From positions 1-64,000 of the forward strand of contig NZ_BJXA01000015.1 of the NCBI RefSeq assembly GCF_007990755.1: a DNA stretch of 64,000 nucleotides. The letters run 5' to 3'. The stretch is from Nocardia ninae NBRC 108245. GTDB taxonomy: Bacteria; Actinomycetota; Actinomycetes; Mycobacteriales; Mycobacteriaceae. The position numbers were made by a program, and so were the translations under genes. The notes beneath the pieces were generated by a model. The model was not told the DNA's origin. It searched no databases and saw only the letters and a program-made list of their open reading frames with translations. Positions 52,402 to 61,589 of this stretch are shown here, in pieces (positions within the stretch are counted from its first letter, which is position 1; the number at the start of each line of letters is the position of its first letter).

Positions 52402-53481
52402 TCACACCCGGCTCATCTCGTCGGCGATCGCCTCGGCGAAATTGTCGACATCGTCGGGGGTGGTGTCGAAGGCACACATCCAACGGACCTCGCCGGTGCG
52501 TTCGTCCCACAGATAGAAGCGATAGCGCTTCTGCAGTCGCTCGGTCACTTCGCGAGGAAGAATCGCGAAGACCGCGTTGGCTTGCACCGGGCGCACGAGC
52601 CGCACACCGTCGATACCGGCAACCGCGGCCGCGAGGCGCTCTGCCATCGCATTGGCGTGCGCGGCACTGCGCAGCCAGAGATCGCCGCCGAGCAGCGCCT
52701 CGAACTGCACCGAGACGAAACGCATCTTCGACGCCAATTGCAGCGACATCTTGCGCAGATAGCGGATATCCCGGACGGCTTCCGGATCGAGCACCACGAC
52801 GCATTCGCCGAGCAGCAGACCGTTTTTAGTACCGCCGAACGACAGCACGTCGACGCCTACATCCGTGGTGATCGCGCGCAACGGCACGCCGAGCGAGGCG
52901 GCCGCGTTGGCCAGCCGGGCACCGTCGACATGGACCAGCATGTCCCGTTCGTGGGCGTGTTCGCAGATCGCGCGAAGTTCATCGGCGGTGTACACGGTGC
53001 CGGACTCGGTGCTCTGGGTGACGGACACGGCCGACGGCTGGGCTCGGTGTTCGTCGCCCCATCCGTAGGCCTGCCGGTCGATCAGTTCGGGGGTCAACTT
53101 GCCGTCAGGGGTGGCGACAGTGTGAATCTTGATCCCGGCGAGCTTCTCCGGCGCGCCGCACTCGTCCACATTGATGTGCGCGGACTCCGCCGCGATCACC
53201 GCGCCCCAACGCGGCAGCAGCGCTTGCAGCGCAACGACGTTGGCTCCGGAGCCGTTGAATACCGGGTAGGCCGTGGCTCGCTCGCCGAAGTGCCCGGCGA
53301 AAATGTCCTGGAGGTGGGCGGTGTACTCGTCCCCGCCGTAGGCGATTTGATGGCCGCCGTTGGCCAGAGTCAGCGCCGCGAGCACCTCGGGGTGAATCCC
53401 GGCGTGGTTGTCGCTGGCGAAGCCGCGTACGGCGGGATCATGCCTGCGAACGGCGTCGGTGCCAGCGGTGTCAGCCACAGA
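52402..53481 (-). CDS. Threonine aldolase/beta-eliminating lyase family
   Basis: About 359 residues, PLP-dependent. FASDNHAGIHPEVLAAL at the N-terminus, FNGSGANVVALQAL, HVDGARLANAA and the PLP lysine in LSFGGTKNGLLLGE. It would cleave L-threonine or L-allo-threonine to glycine and acetaldehyde. Start uncertain: GTG 53481 is used; ATG 53547 is also in frame but would run further into the divergent lsr2 promoter region. Confidence 0.88.
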   Translation of the reverse strand, partial: SVADTAGTDAVRRHDPAVRGFASDNHAGIHPEVLAALTLANGGHQIAYGGDEYTAHLQDIFAGHFGERATAYPVFNGSGANVVALQALLPRWGAVIAAESAHINVDECGAPEKLAGIKIHTVATPDGKLTPELIDRQAYGWGDEHRAQPSAVSVTQSTESGTVYTADELRAICEHAHERDMLVHVDGARLANAAASLGVPLRAITTDVGVDVLSFGGTKNGLLLGECVVVLDPEAVRDIRYLRKMSLQLASKMRFVSVQFEALLGGDLWLRSAAHANAMAERLAAAVAGIDGVRLVRPVQANAVFAILPREVTERLQKRYRFYLWDERTGEVRWMCAFDTTPDDVDNFAEAIADEMSRV

Positions 53482-53611
53482 TATTTTCCCATCGGGTTCG
53501 GTTGTGCCGATCTGAACAGAGACGACCCGGAACCGCAGCGACCACATGTTGTTGCGTGGGTCTACGATTGTCGCTTCTACACATTCCAGCATTCTACGAA
53601 GGGGAAACTCC

Positions 53612-53947
53612 ATGGCACGCAAGGTCGTTGTGACACTGGTCGACGACTACGACGGCAAGTCCCAGGCCGAAGAAACAGTGCACTTCACCTTGGATGGCGT
53701 GGCGTACGAGATGGATCTGTCGGCAGTCAACGCCAAGCAACTCCGCGGTCTGTTCGCGGAGTGGACGTCGACGGCCCGCAAGGTCGGACGTGCGCCGCGA
53801 GGCACGAGCAACGGGTCCCGGCCGACGGCCGGCCGGGAGCAGACGGGTGTCATCCGTGAATGGGCACGCCAGAAGGGTATTGATGTGTCGAGCCGCGGGC
53901 GGATTTCGGCCGAGGTGGTGGACGCCTACAAGAAGGCGAGCATGTAA
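53612..53947 (+). CDS. lsr2: Lsr2 family nucleoid-associated protein
   Basis: 111 residues. N-terminal dimerisation domain (MARKVVVTLVDDYDGKSQAE, VHFTLDGVAYEMDLSAVNA) and C-terminal AT-rich-DNA-binding domain (IREWARQKGIDVSSRGRISA, with the RGR hook). It silences horizontally acquired AT-rich DNA in mycolic-acid bacteria. GAAGGGG ribosome site. Two hairpins follow, the second a strong terminator. Confidence 0.96.
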   Translation: MARKVVVTLVDDYDGKSQAEETVHFTLDGVAYEMDLSAVNAKQLRGLFAEWTSTARKVGRAPRGTSNGSRPTAGREQTGVIREWARQKGIDVSSRGRISAEVVDAYKKASM

Positions 53948-53967
53948 GTCCACCAGCATCGCCGAGT

Positions 53968-54009
53968 CGGGCTCGGCCGTGGGGGACTGGTTCTTCCCTG
54001 CCGAGCCCG
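53968..54009 (+). terminator. Hairpin behind lsr2
   Basis: CGGGCTCGGC (53968-53977) pairs with GCCGAGCCCG (54000-54009), a 10-bp stem with a 22-nt loop, 20 bp after the lsr2 stop. No T-tract; it precedes a second, T-tailed hairpin. Confidence 0.5.
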
Positions 54010-54021
54010 CCCGTCGAATTC

Positions 54022-54050
54022 GCCGCGCCGTTTTCCGGGCGCGGCTTTTT
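54022..54050 (+). terminator. Intrinsic terminator of lsr2
   Basis: GCCGCGCC (54022-54029) and GGCGCGGC (54038-54045) form an 8-bp stem, followed by TTTTT (54046-54050). It overlaps the stop region of the convergent small gene. Confidence 0.8.
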
Positions 54051-54385
54051 CATCTCGAACGGCTGTTCGTGGCCCGTTCGATGCGCCGGATGCGTTCGCG
54101 CGCAAGAAGTTCGGTCATTTCGGTGAGCGAGTCGGCCAGAAGCGGATGCAGTTCGGCGCGCGCCCGAGCGACGGCGGCGTCGATCACCGCCGCGGACACT
54201 GTGGGGAATTCCCCGCCCAATCGCTGGACGGTCGCCCGACCGGACGTCACCGACTTCACCCACTGACCCATCAGATCCGGCGGCTTGCCCGGGCCGCCAC
54301 CGAGGCTCGGCGCGGCGGCGTTCGGCCCGTAATCGGAACGCTTTCGCGCCGAACGCGCATCGGACTTATCGCTACTCAACGGCAT
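54050..54385 (-). CDS. Conserved hypothetical protein (111 residues)
   Basis: A charged, disordered N-terminus (SSDKSDARSARKRSDYGPNA) is followed by a helical region (GEFPTVSAAVIDAAVARARA, LLADSLTEMTELLARERIRR). No membrane segment or known domain. It converges with lsr2 and uses the other side of its terminator. Function unknown. Confidence 0.65.
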   Translation of the reverse strand: MPLSSDKSDARSARKRSDYGPNAAAPSLGGGPGKPPDLMGQWVKSVTSGRATVQRLGGEFPTVSAAVIDAAVARARAELHPLLADSLTEMTELLARERIRRIERATNSRSR

Positions 54386-54815
54386 ATATCACTCCAGAGA
54401 CGGCACCCAGAGGCAGTGAGCCGCGCTTCGGGACTCGGGAAAAGTAGTTGAACTGTACACCGCAATTCGCGCCGGGCACAGATCAATCCACGCATTTGCT
54501 CGTGGAAGTCGAAGAGGGGCAAAGAGTATCGGGTCTCGGCGGTGCGGATAAACGTTCCGGCTGTTCACAGCAATTCTGCCAACGAAAGTGCTGACCTCTT
54601 CGAAGCCGAACTGGACGATTGCCCGACTTCGAAAATGCCCGCCGAGATTCATGCGATGCGGCCCTGGTGCAGGCGCGCTCCGCAACTCGGGGTCCGAATG
54701 CCCGGCCCACCCGCTTGGTCGGATCGTGTTCGGGCACGGTGAGCTACCCCACACCCCGTCACAACCTCGACTGCTCGCTCGTCCTGTTCGTAGCTGCTAG
54801 TCGAAAGGCTCCTTC
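54386..54815. other. Gene-free region before the alpha/beta hydrolase
   Basis: About 430 bp between divergent genes. Frames here are short and of poor composition. The part next to 54400-54560 is somewhat richer in A/T and may hold promoters for both sides. I see no clear repeat or operator. Confidence 0.35.
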
Positions 54816-55757
54816 ATGAAATCTGGAATGGTGTTCCGGCGCCTGGCCCTGTCGGTGGTCGCGCTGCTTGGCGTATTCGCGAGCATTGCTGTTCCCGTGG
54901 CTTATGCCTGGGAGTCGCCGACCTCGGACTACCGATCTCAGTATCTGACCCGCGTGGAGTCGCGGTACGTCGAAACCGACCTGGCCCGATTCCACTACAC
55001 CCGCACCGGCACCGGCTCTCCCGTCGTGCTTGTCGCCGGTGGCGGACTGTGGGGCTACTCCTGGCGTGAGGTGATCCCGGCGCTCGCGGCCGAACACACC
55101 GTCTACGCCATCGATCTGCCCAGCCAGGGTTTCACCGAACTCCATCGCGACGACTTCGCCTACACCCTGCCCGCGATGTCGCAGGCCATCGAAACCGTCC
55201 TCGACGCCCTGGGCCTGGACCGGGTAGCTCTCGTCGGCCACTCCTGGGGTGGTGCGTGGAGTCTGTACTTCGCTCAGCAGCATCCCGGCCGGGTCGAACG
55301 GCTGGCACTGCTCGATGCACCCGGGCTCGACGCCGAAAAAGCCTCTGTCACACCACCGTTCACCACACCGTTGCTCGGGGAGCTGGCCACGAACCTCACC
55401 ACCCGCTCCTTCTACGCCGAGAGCATCCGCGGCACCTTCCACAACCAGCACCTCGTCACCGACGAGGTGATCGACGAGCTCTACGCACCGTTCTCCCGCC
55501 CCGCGAACCGCACCGGATTTCTGTCGCTGTGGCGCAACCTGGACTTCCGGCTCACCGACACCGGCCTGGCCGATGTCACCGCACCCACGCTCGTCGTCTG
55601 GGGCGCGCAGGACAGCTGGCTGCCGCCTTCGCAAGCCGACGCACTGGCCGCCCGGATACCGAATGCCACGGCAACAACCCTGCCGGGCTGCGGACACACC
55701 GTCCACGAGGACTGCCCGGCACAGACAATCCCGCTGCTGAGCTCATTCCTTCGCTGA
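54816..55757 (+). CDS. Exported alpha/beta hydrolase
   Basis: 313 residues. N-terminal signal or anchor (LALSVVALLGVFASIAVPVA), oxyanion region VVLVAGGGLWGYSW, nucleophile S143 in VGHSWGGAW, an Asp in VVWGAQDSWLP and the final His in GCGHTVHED. Similar to haloalkane dehalogenase/lipase-like hydrolases. Ester substrate unknown. GAAAGG ribosome site upstream. Confidence 0.87.
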   Translation: MKSGMVFRRLALSVVALLGVFASIAVPVAYAWESPTSDYRSQYLTRVESRYVETDLARFHYTRTGTGSPVVLVAGGGLWGYSWREVIPALAAEHTVYAIDLPSQGFTELHRDDFAYTLPAMSQAIETVLDALGLDRVALVGHSWGGAWSLYFAQQHPGRVERLALLDAPGLDAEKASVTPPFTTPLLGELATNLTTRSFYAESIRGTFHNQHLVTDEVIDELYAPFSRPANRTGFLSLWRNLDFRLTDTGLADVTAPTLVVWGAQDSWLPPSQADALAARIPNATATTLPGCGHTVHEDCPAQTIPLLSSFLR

Positions 55758-55873
55758 GTTCGATGCATCGCAAATGCCGGCTCCTGTCGATGTCCGTGCA
55801 TAGCTTCGCTGGGGACGCCGACACGCGTAAGATGCTGTACTGACCGGATTTTCACTGATTTTGTTGTTGGACA

Positions 55874-56101
55874 ATGCGATTGGGGGACAGGCTGGTGGGA
55901 GCATTGCTGGTCGGGCAGTTCGATGCCAGGGACGCTGAGGGACGCGTTTATCCGATCAACGAGTATCAGCACGCGGTATCTGTCCCGGGATCGCCGCCGA
56001 TCATGTCCTTCGAGTTGGCCACGGGAGAGCAGGTGAAACACCTGGGTGGTGATCTATTCGAGGTGGTGCCGACGGGTGTGGAGATCACCCGAGTTCCCTA
56101 G
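55874..56101 (+). CDS. Small conserved hypothetical protein (75 residues)
   Basis: MRLGDRLVGALLVGQFDARD, then a Tyr/Gln-rich middle (INEYQHAVSVPGSPPIMSFE) and GDLFEVVPTGVEITRVP. Beta-rich, soluble, of unknown function. The first codons share 15 identical bases with a possible broken gene near 44165, hinting at a small paralogous family. Confidence 0.55.
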   Translation: MRLGDRLVGALLVGQFDARDAEGRVYPINEYQHAVSVPGSPPIMSFELATGEQVKHLGGDLFEVVPTGVEITRVP

Positions 56102-56247
56102 CCTGGCTGCGGGCTCGCGGGCACCTACCGCTGGTCGGAGCGCCCCGTACTGTCGCTGGTCGCTGAAGTCAGGCACCCCGCGCCGGACGTGACGTCCGCC
56201 TGAGTATCGGCCGGGCTGAACATCGACACGAATTCCGAAGAGATCCG

Positions 56248-57420
56248 CTACCGCGCAGCGGCCAGCACCGCCGCGAGACCTTCTCGCAGGTCTGCGATGA
56301 AATACTCGGGAACCTCCAATGATGGGAAATGGCCCCCGGTTTCGGGTGACCTCCATCGGACGATCTGCCGGTACCGCTCCTGCGCCCAAGGGCGCGGGCA
56401 CTTCTCGACGTCGCGGGGATACATAGTGAGTGCTGACGGGACGTCCACCCGGAGTTCGGGGTCCAGCGAGTTGTGGCTTTCGTAGTAGATGCGGGCCGCC
56501 GATGCGCCGGTCCGGGTCAGCCAATACAGGGTGACGTCGTCGAGGACGCGGTCGATGGAAATCGTTTCGAAAGGACTGTCTTCGGTATCTGTCCACTCCG
56601 CGAACTTGTCGAGGATCCAGGCGAGCAGCCCGACCGGTGAGTCGACGAGCGAGTAGCCGATGGTCTGCGGTCGGGTGGCCTGCTGTTTCGCGTATGCCGC
56701 GCGGTGGCGCCAGAAGTCACGGGTTTCCTCGGTCCATTCGCGCTCGACCGTCGTCAGCCCGTCCGTGGGCAATCCGGGGGGCGCCTCCGCGAACGTCGAG
56801 TGGATGCCGAGCACGTGCGCCGGGAACCTGCCGCCGAGAACCGTGGTGATATTGCCGCCCCAGTCACCGCCGTGGGCGACGAACTCGCGGTAGCCGAGCC
56901 TGCCCATCAGTTCCACCCATGCGGCCGCGATCTTTTCGGTACCCCACCCGGTGGTGGCCGGCTTGTCGCTGTAACCGAAGCCCGGCAGCGACGGGACCAC
57001 GACATGGAACGCCGGCGCGGCTTCATCTTTCGGATTTGCCAGATCGTCTACTACATCGATGAATCGAACAATGCTGTCCGGCCAGCCGTGTGTCAAGATC
57101 AGCGGAGTGGCATCTGCGCGCGCGGATCGGCGGTGCAGGAAGTGAATTCCCAGACCATCAATGGTCGTGCGGAATTGGCCGATGCGGTTGAGGCGCTCTT
57201 CGAACGACCGCCAGTTGTATTCGGTGCGCCAGTAATTCACGACATCGATGAGGTCGGCGAGCGGAACGCCCTGGTCCCATCGGCGCGGGTCGGGCGCGGC
57301 ACGGTAGACGGTCTCGGTCTCCGGTAATCGCGCCGCGGCCAATCGCGCGCGCAGATCATCGAGGTCGGCGTCGGTTGCGTGGGCTTCGAATGCGTGCACG
57401 TCGCTGGTCGGACGGGGCAT
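56248..57420 (-). CDS. Epoxide hydrolase
   Basis: 390 residues of the microsomal/EphA-like epoxide hydrolase type: N-terminal epoxide hydrolase domain (DLDDLRARLAAARLPETE, WRSFEERLNRIGQFRTTIDG), oxyanion HGWPDS (111-116), nucleophile D186 in HGGDWGGN and a final His in GGHFPSLEVPEYF. It adds water to epoxides. ATG 57420 with GGAGG upstream. Divergent from a CGNR regulator; repeated operator-like sites lie between. Confidence 0.92.
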   Translation of the reverse strand: MPRPTSDVHAFEAHATDADLDDLRARLAAARLPETETVYRAAPDPRRWDQGVPLADLIDVVNYWRTEYNWRSFEERLNRIGQFRTTIDGLGIHFLHRRSARADATPLILTHGWPDSIVRFIDVVDDLANPKDEAAPAFHVVVPSLPGFGYSDKPATTGWGTEKIAAAWVELMGRLGYREFVAHGGDWGGNITTVLGGRFPAHVLGIHSTFAEAPPGLPTDGLTTVEREWTEETRDFWRHRAAYAKQQATRPQTIGYSLVDSPVGLLAWILDKFAEWTDTEDSPFETISIDRVLDDVTLYWLTRTGASAARIYYESHNSLDPELRVDVPSALTMYPRDVEKCPRPWAQERYRQIVRWRSPETGGHFPSLEVPEYFIADLREGLAAVLAAAR

Positions 57421-57437
57421 GAGACCTCCTGGCCGTC

Positions 57438-57522
57438 GGGGAACCGGTTATGGCCTTCGGTGAACCGGCTAAGACGGTTCTAACATCTCTTCGTGTGCTC
57501 GTGCAACCGGCTAAGGTGGTTC
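57438..57522. promoter_or_regulatory. Repeated operator sites between epoxide hydrolase and CGNR gene
   Basis: GAACCGGCTAAGACGGTTC (57462-57480, arms GAACCG/CGGTTC) and CAACCGGCTAAGGTGGTTC (57504-57522) differ at three positions, 42 bp apart, about four helical turns. A half-copy, GGAACCGGTTA, is near 57440. The right site ends one base before the CGNR start codon, so the regulator probably controls itself and the hydrolase. Confidence 0.7.
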
Positions 57523-57523
57523 C

Positions 57524-58093
57524 ATGCCTGCTGAGTTTCCTGACTTCCGCCTCGGTAGCGTGCTGGCGACCAGCTTCACGGCGACGCTGACGGAGCGTCA
57601 GGGCGACCGTGTGGAGCGCATTCCCACGCCGCAGCGACTCATCGACTGGCTCGCGGTGAGCGGCCTCGCCGTGGAGTCCTGCAGCACCGCCCAGCTCGAA
57701 CTCGCCCGGGAACTGAGGGAAGCAATTCACGCCGCGGCCACAGCGGCCGCGAACCGAGAAGCTCTTCCCGCGTCTGCTGTTCGAGTCATCAATGACCGCA
57801 GCATCCATGGTCGGGCCGCGGCTGTCCTGACGCCCGAGGGCAATCGTCGATGGCGACTCAGCTCGGCTTCCCGCGTAGCAGATGCCCTGGGCGTAATCGC
57901 CGCCGACGCGATCAGCATCATCGCAGGCGAACGCGACGGAAAATTGGCCTTGTGCGCATCGCCGACCTGCCGAGCCGCCTTCTTCGACACCAGCCAGAGT
58001 CGCACCCGCAAGTGGTGTGACATGAACACGTGCGGAAATCGTCAGAAGAAGGCGCGCTTCAATGCCAACCAGCGCAAAAAAACCAAAGATTGA
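57524..58093 (+). CDS. CGNR zinc-finger regulator
   Basis: 189 residues. N-terminal ABATE-type region (PAEFPDFRLGSVLATSFTAT, LAVSGLAVESCS) and a C-terminal zinc finger, CASPTCRAAFFDTSQSRTRK then WCDMNTCGNRQKK, with CGNR. Such proteins are stress-linked regulators. ATG 57524 directly behind a palindromic site. A DHFR-family gene follows 48 bp later. Confidence 0.9.
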   Translation: MPAEFPDFRLGSVLATSFTATLTERQGDRVERIPTPQRLIDWLAVSGLAVESCSTAQLELARELREAIHAAATAAANREALPASAVRVINDRSIHGRAAAVLTPEGNRRWRLSSASRVADALGVIAADAISIIAGERDGKLALCASPTCRAAFFDTSQSRTRKWCDMNTCGNRQKKARFNANQRKKTKD

Positions 58094-58141
58094 CCACATT
58101 CGCACCGACGAGTTTCGAGCTCGCGGGAGGTCTACTCCATT

Positions 58142-58693
58142 ATGAGGAAACTGATTTACGGGTTCGGTGTGTCCCTGGACGGCTACGTCAACGATCGCGA
58201 CGGCAACATCGACTGGACCGATCCGGACGACGAGCTGCACCAGTTCCACAACGACCGGTTCCGCGACCTCGAGATCTCGCTGCATGGCCGCCGGATGTAT
58301 GAGCTGATGGGCGAGTACTGGCCGCACGTGCCCGCGGACGCGCCGCGCATCGAGCGTGAGTTCGGCGAGCTGTGGACGGCGAAGCCGAAGGTCGTCTTCT
58401 CTCGCACGCTCACCGAGGTTCAGTGGAACAGCACGCTGGTCAGCGAGAACGCGGTCGAGGAGGTCCGCAGGCTCAAGGCCGGCGGCGACGGCGTCATGGA
58501 GGTCGGTGGCGCAGACCTCGCCGCCTCGCTGATGCCGCACGGGCTCATCGACGAGTACCAGATGTTCGTGTCGCCCTTGGTGCTCGGCGGCGGCACACCG
58601 TTCTTCCCGTCGCTGGACAAGCGTATCCAGCTCCGATTGGCGGAGACCAGGCACTTCGCTACCGTGGTGCTGCTGCGCTTCCTCGCCGCCTGA
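58142..58693 (+). CDS. Dihydrofolate reductase family protein (RibD C-terminal type)
   Basis: 183 residues: RKLIYGFGVSLDGYVNDRDG at the start, KVVFSRTLTEVQWN, MEVGGADLAASLM and SPLVLGGGTPFFP. This is the RibD_C/YyaP group of NADPH-dependent reductases, not the classical folate enzyme. GGGAGG ribosome site upstream. Possibly in one unit with the CGNR gene. Converges with the beta-lactamase gene, 12 bp apart. Confidence 0.9.
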   Translation: MRKLIYGFGVSLDGYVNDRDGNIDWTDPDDELHQFHNDRFRDLEISLHGRRMYELMGEYWPHVPADAPRIEREFGELWTAKPKVVFSRTLTEVQWNSTLVSENAVEEVRRLKAGGDGVMEVGGADLAASLMPHGLIDEYQMFVSPLVLGGGTPFFPSLDKRIQLRLAETRHFATVVLLRFLAA

Positions 58694-58705
58694 GGTCCGT
58701 TCGCC

Positions 58706-59617
58706 TCAGACCAGAGCGCTGAAGATGTGCCGTGCGGCTTCGGCGATCAGTTCGCTGCTGGGTTCGGCATCGTAGCCGCCGGTGCGGTCGGACATGATCG
58801 CGAGGACGAGGGGCGGGTGGGAGGTCGGCCAGACGATGGCGATGTCGTTGGCTCGGCCGTAGTCGCCGGTGCCGGTTTTGTCCGCGATGGTCCAGCCTGC
58901 GGGTGCCGCGGCGGCGATTCGCTTGGCGCCGGTCATGTTTCGGACGAGCCAATCGGTGAGGATGGCACGTTTGTCCTCGGGCAGGGCGGAGCCGAGGATC
59001 AACTGCTGATAGTCGGCGGCGATAGCGCGGGGTGTGGTGGTGTCGCGGTCGTCGCCGGGCGGGTCTCGGTTCAATTCGGGCTCGTACTGGTCCATGCGGC
59101 TGACGGGGTCACCGAGTCCGCGCAGGTAGCCGGTCAGTCCGGCGGGTCCGCCGATATCGTCTAGCAGCAGATTGCCCGCGGTGCCGTCGCTGAAGCGGAC
59201 GGCGGCGTCGCACAGTTCACCGATGGTCATCGCGGTATCGACGCGTTTCTCGGTGACCGGTGAGATCGAGCGGATATCGGCTTTGGTGACGGTGACGGGT
59301 TTGTCGAGGTGGGTGAGCGGATTGTGGTGCAGCACGGCGGCTGCGGCGAGGGCTTTGAAGGTCGAGCAGAAGGCGAAACGCTCATCGGCGCGATGGGTGA
59401 GCGTGCGGTTCGTTCCGGTCGACAGGGCGTAGATGCCGAGGCGGGCGCCGAATTGTTGTTCCAGCTCGACGAAGCGGGGGTTGGGGGCTTGCACGGTAGT
59501 TGTGCTGGTCTCGACAGTAGTGCTGGTCTCGACGGAGTCGGGTGTTCTCGCGCAGGCCGCCAAAGGCAGCAGGGCCGCTGCCGTGAGAAGGGTTCGGCGC
59601 GGGATGTTTTCGGGCAT
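58706..59617 (-). CDS. Class A beta-lactamase, lipoprotein
   Basis: 303 residues. Signal with paired Arg (PRRTLLTAAALLPLAAC) ending in a lipobox, Cys22. Active-site motifs: S85-T-F-K88, S143-D-G145 (SDG rather than SDN), E179-P-E-L-N183 and K247-T-G249. SDG is shared with mycobacterial BlaC, and from memory with nocardial enzymes, so this is probably the intrinsic chromosomal enzyme of the organism. A low-complexity Thr/Ser linker follows the lipid Cys. ATG 59617 has GAGG upstream; a GTG two codons earlier is possible. No regulator adjacent. Confidence 0.94.
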   Translation of the reverse strand: MPENIPRRTLLTAAALLPLAACARTPDSVETSTTVETSTTTVQAPNPRFVELEQQFGARLGIYALSTGTNRTLTHRADERFAFCSTFKALAAAAVLHHNPLTHLDKPVTVTKADIRSISPVTEKRVDTAMTIGELCDAAVRFSDGTAGNLLLDDIGGPAGLTGYLRGLGDPVSRMDQYEPELNRDPPGDDRDTTTPRAIAADYQQLILGSALPEDKRAILTDWLVRNMTGAKRIAAAAPAGWTIADKTGTGDYGRANDIAIVWPTSHPPLVLAIMSDRTGGYDAEPSSELIAEAARHIFSALV

Positions 59618-59765
59618 GGTCACCTCGCTCGTCGACTCCGGGCCGTACGCGATGTGGCGAAAAGACTACGGCACAAGTAGTCATAGCAGGTCCATGGGGG
59701 ACGAGTCGGTGCGGCTCTCCGGCGGCTCTGATGACGAGCCGTAAAACGCTGCTGTGCAGAGTGTT

Positions 59766-60491
59766 TCAGGACTTCAGACCGAGTCCTGCATCCCTGGCGC
59801 GGACGATCGCGTTGGCCCGATCGGCCACGCCCAGTTTGATGAAGATGCGGGAAAGGTAGTTGCTGATCGTTTTCGGCGCCAGCTCGAGTTCAGCCGCGAT
59901 CGAAGCGTTCGACGATCCCGCGGCCACCAGGCTGAGCACGTCGAACTCCCTGGTGGTCAGCTCCGGAAAGGGCCGGGTGCGCTGGTTGGAGTCGGCCAGC
60001 AACGTGGCGAGCCTTGCCCCGATGTGCGGGCTCAGCACCACCCAACCGGCGGAGACCGCGCAGATCGCGCGCAGGATGTCGTCGCGCTCCGCGGCGTTGC
60101 GCAGATAGCCGCCCGCACCGGCGCGCAAGGCGGCGAACACCGACTCGTCGTCCTCGGCGACGCTGAACACGAGCACCGCGACATCCGGTGCGGAGCGCGC
60201 CAATTCACCGATGACAGCACCACTTTCGGGTTGCCGCCACTGACCGAGGATCAGCACGTCCGGCCGGTTCAACACCGCCTCACGCAACGCGCCGTCGGTC
60301 GTGGTCTCGGCGACAACGGTGATCCAGTCGGCGGTGCCGAGCAGCGACCGCAATCCGGCCCGCACCACGGCGTGATCGTCGGCGAGCACCACGGTCAACC
60401 GGCGCGTTCCGGACAGCGTCGAGCCGGTTCCGTCGATGACCGAAAGCTCGGGTCCGAAGGTTCGCCGCTGGGGAGCGGGCTGCACTGTCAT
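59766..60491 (-). CDS. NarL-type response regulator with degenerate receiver
   Basis: 241 residues. Receiver domain about 32-150 and LuxR-type HTH about 175-235 (LTTREFDVLSLVAAGSSNAS, PKTISNYLSRIFIKLGV). The acidic pair D38-D39 is kept, but the phospho-accepting Asp is replaced by Gly83 (RPDVLILGQWRQP) and the conserved Lys in the GYLLK motif reads GYLRN. Phosphorylation as in normal two-component systems is therefore not expected, and no histidine kinase is nearby. It may act constitutively or bind a ligand. Confidence 0.88.
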   Translation of the reverse strand: MTVQPAPQRRTFGPELSVIDGTGSTLSGTRRLTVVLADDHAVVRAGLRSLLGTADWITVVAETTTDGALREAVLNRPDVLILGQWRQPESGAVIGELARSAPDVAVLVFSVAEDDESVFAALRAGAGGYLRNAAERDDILRAICAVSAGWVVLSPHIGARLATLLADSNQRTRPFPELTTREFDVLSLVAAGSSNASIAAELELAPKTISNYLSRIFIKLGVADRANAIVRARDAGLGLKS

Positions 60492-60731
60492 CAACCCCCT
60501 GGCACAGTCCTACGTGTGGCCGGACGCATCCGGCTCTGCCGCCTGAGGATGGCTTGACCTGCGGCGGCGCGGAAGATCTCGGACCGCTGACCGAACCCTG
60601 GACGCGATCGCCGTCCGGGGAGGGCCACGGCAATTCGTCATCGATCACGTTGTGCTGCGCTATGACGTGCCGAGGGCCTCGGATGCGTCGGCGTGGAATA
60701 TTCGGCGGTGGGGCGACGGTTGAACTGCCGC

Positions 60732-61559
60732 ATGCAGATCGGTATCAACACCTTCGTCACCGACGAGGGGATAAGCGGTCCGAAGCTCGGCCAGGCGCTG
60801 GAAGAACGGGGGTTCGAATCGCTCTTCTTGGCCGAGCACTCGCACATCCCCGCGAGCCGGGAATCTCCGTACCCGGGCGGCGGCGATCTGCCCCGGATGT
60901 ACTACCGCGTGCTGGATCCGTTCGTCACCCTCGGTGCTGTCGCGGCAGTGACCGAGAAGTTGATCCTCGGCTCCGGGGTGACCCTGCTGATCCAACGCGA
61001 CGTCATCCACACTGCCAAAGAGGTCGCCACACTCGACCGAATCTCCAACGGCCGCTTCGTATTCGGCGTCGGCGTCGGCTGGAATCGGGAGGAGATGGCC
61101 GATCACGGCACCGATCCCCGTACCCGCGGCGAACTGCTCGATGAGCAATTGGCAGCTATCCGCGAGATCTGGACCGAGGACCTCGCCGAATATCACGGCC
61201 GTTTCATAGATTTCGACCCGATGTATGCCTGGCCGAAGCCTGTCCGGCAACCGCATCCGCCGATCTTCATCGGTGGTGGCGAGGCTGCGGCCAAGCGTGC
61301 GGTGCGGCACGGTGTCGGTTGGATCCCCATCGCGCTGTCCGATCCCGCCGCGATTCCGGCGCAGTTGGCGGAGTTCAACGGTAATGGTCTGCCTGTCTCT
61401 GTCCTGGGTGCGGCGCCCGACCCCGCAGTCCTCGACGCGTATGCCGAGGCCGGGGTGCGGCGCGTCACGCTCTCGCTGCCGACCCGTCCGGAATCCGAAA
61501 GTCTGCACCAGTTGGACGAATTCGCGAAGCTCGTCGATCGGTACCTGACTCTGCGGTGA
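60732..61559 (+). CDS. Luciferase-like F420-dependent oxidoreductase
   Basis: 275 residues of the LLM class: QIGINTFVTDEG, LFLAEHSHIPASRES, TLDRISNGRFVFGVGVGWNR and HPPIFIGGGEAAAKRAVRHG. The sequence style matches mycobacterial F420-dependent members. ATG 60732 begins the barrel; no strong ribosome site is seen. Substrate unknown. Converges with the L,D-transpeptidase-like gene. Confidence 0.88.
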   Translation: MQIGINTFVTDEGISGPKLGQALEERGFESLFLAEHSHIPASRESPYPGGGDLPRMYYRVLDPFVTLGAVAAVTEKLILGSGVTLLIQRDVIHTAKEVATLDRISNGRFVFGVGVGWNREEMADHGTDPRTRGELLDEQLAAIREIWTEDLAEYHGRFIDFDPMYAWPKPVRQPHPPIFIGGGEAAAKRAVRHGVGWIPIALSDPAAIPAQLAEFNGNGLPVSVLGAAPDPAVLDAYAEAGVRRVTLSLPTRPESESLHQLDEFAKLVDRYLTLR

Positions 61560-61589
61560 GATCGGCCCATCCTGGCTGTGGCGGCCGCG

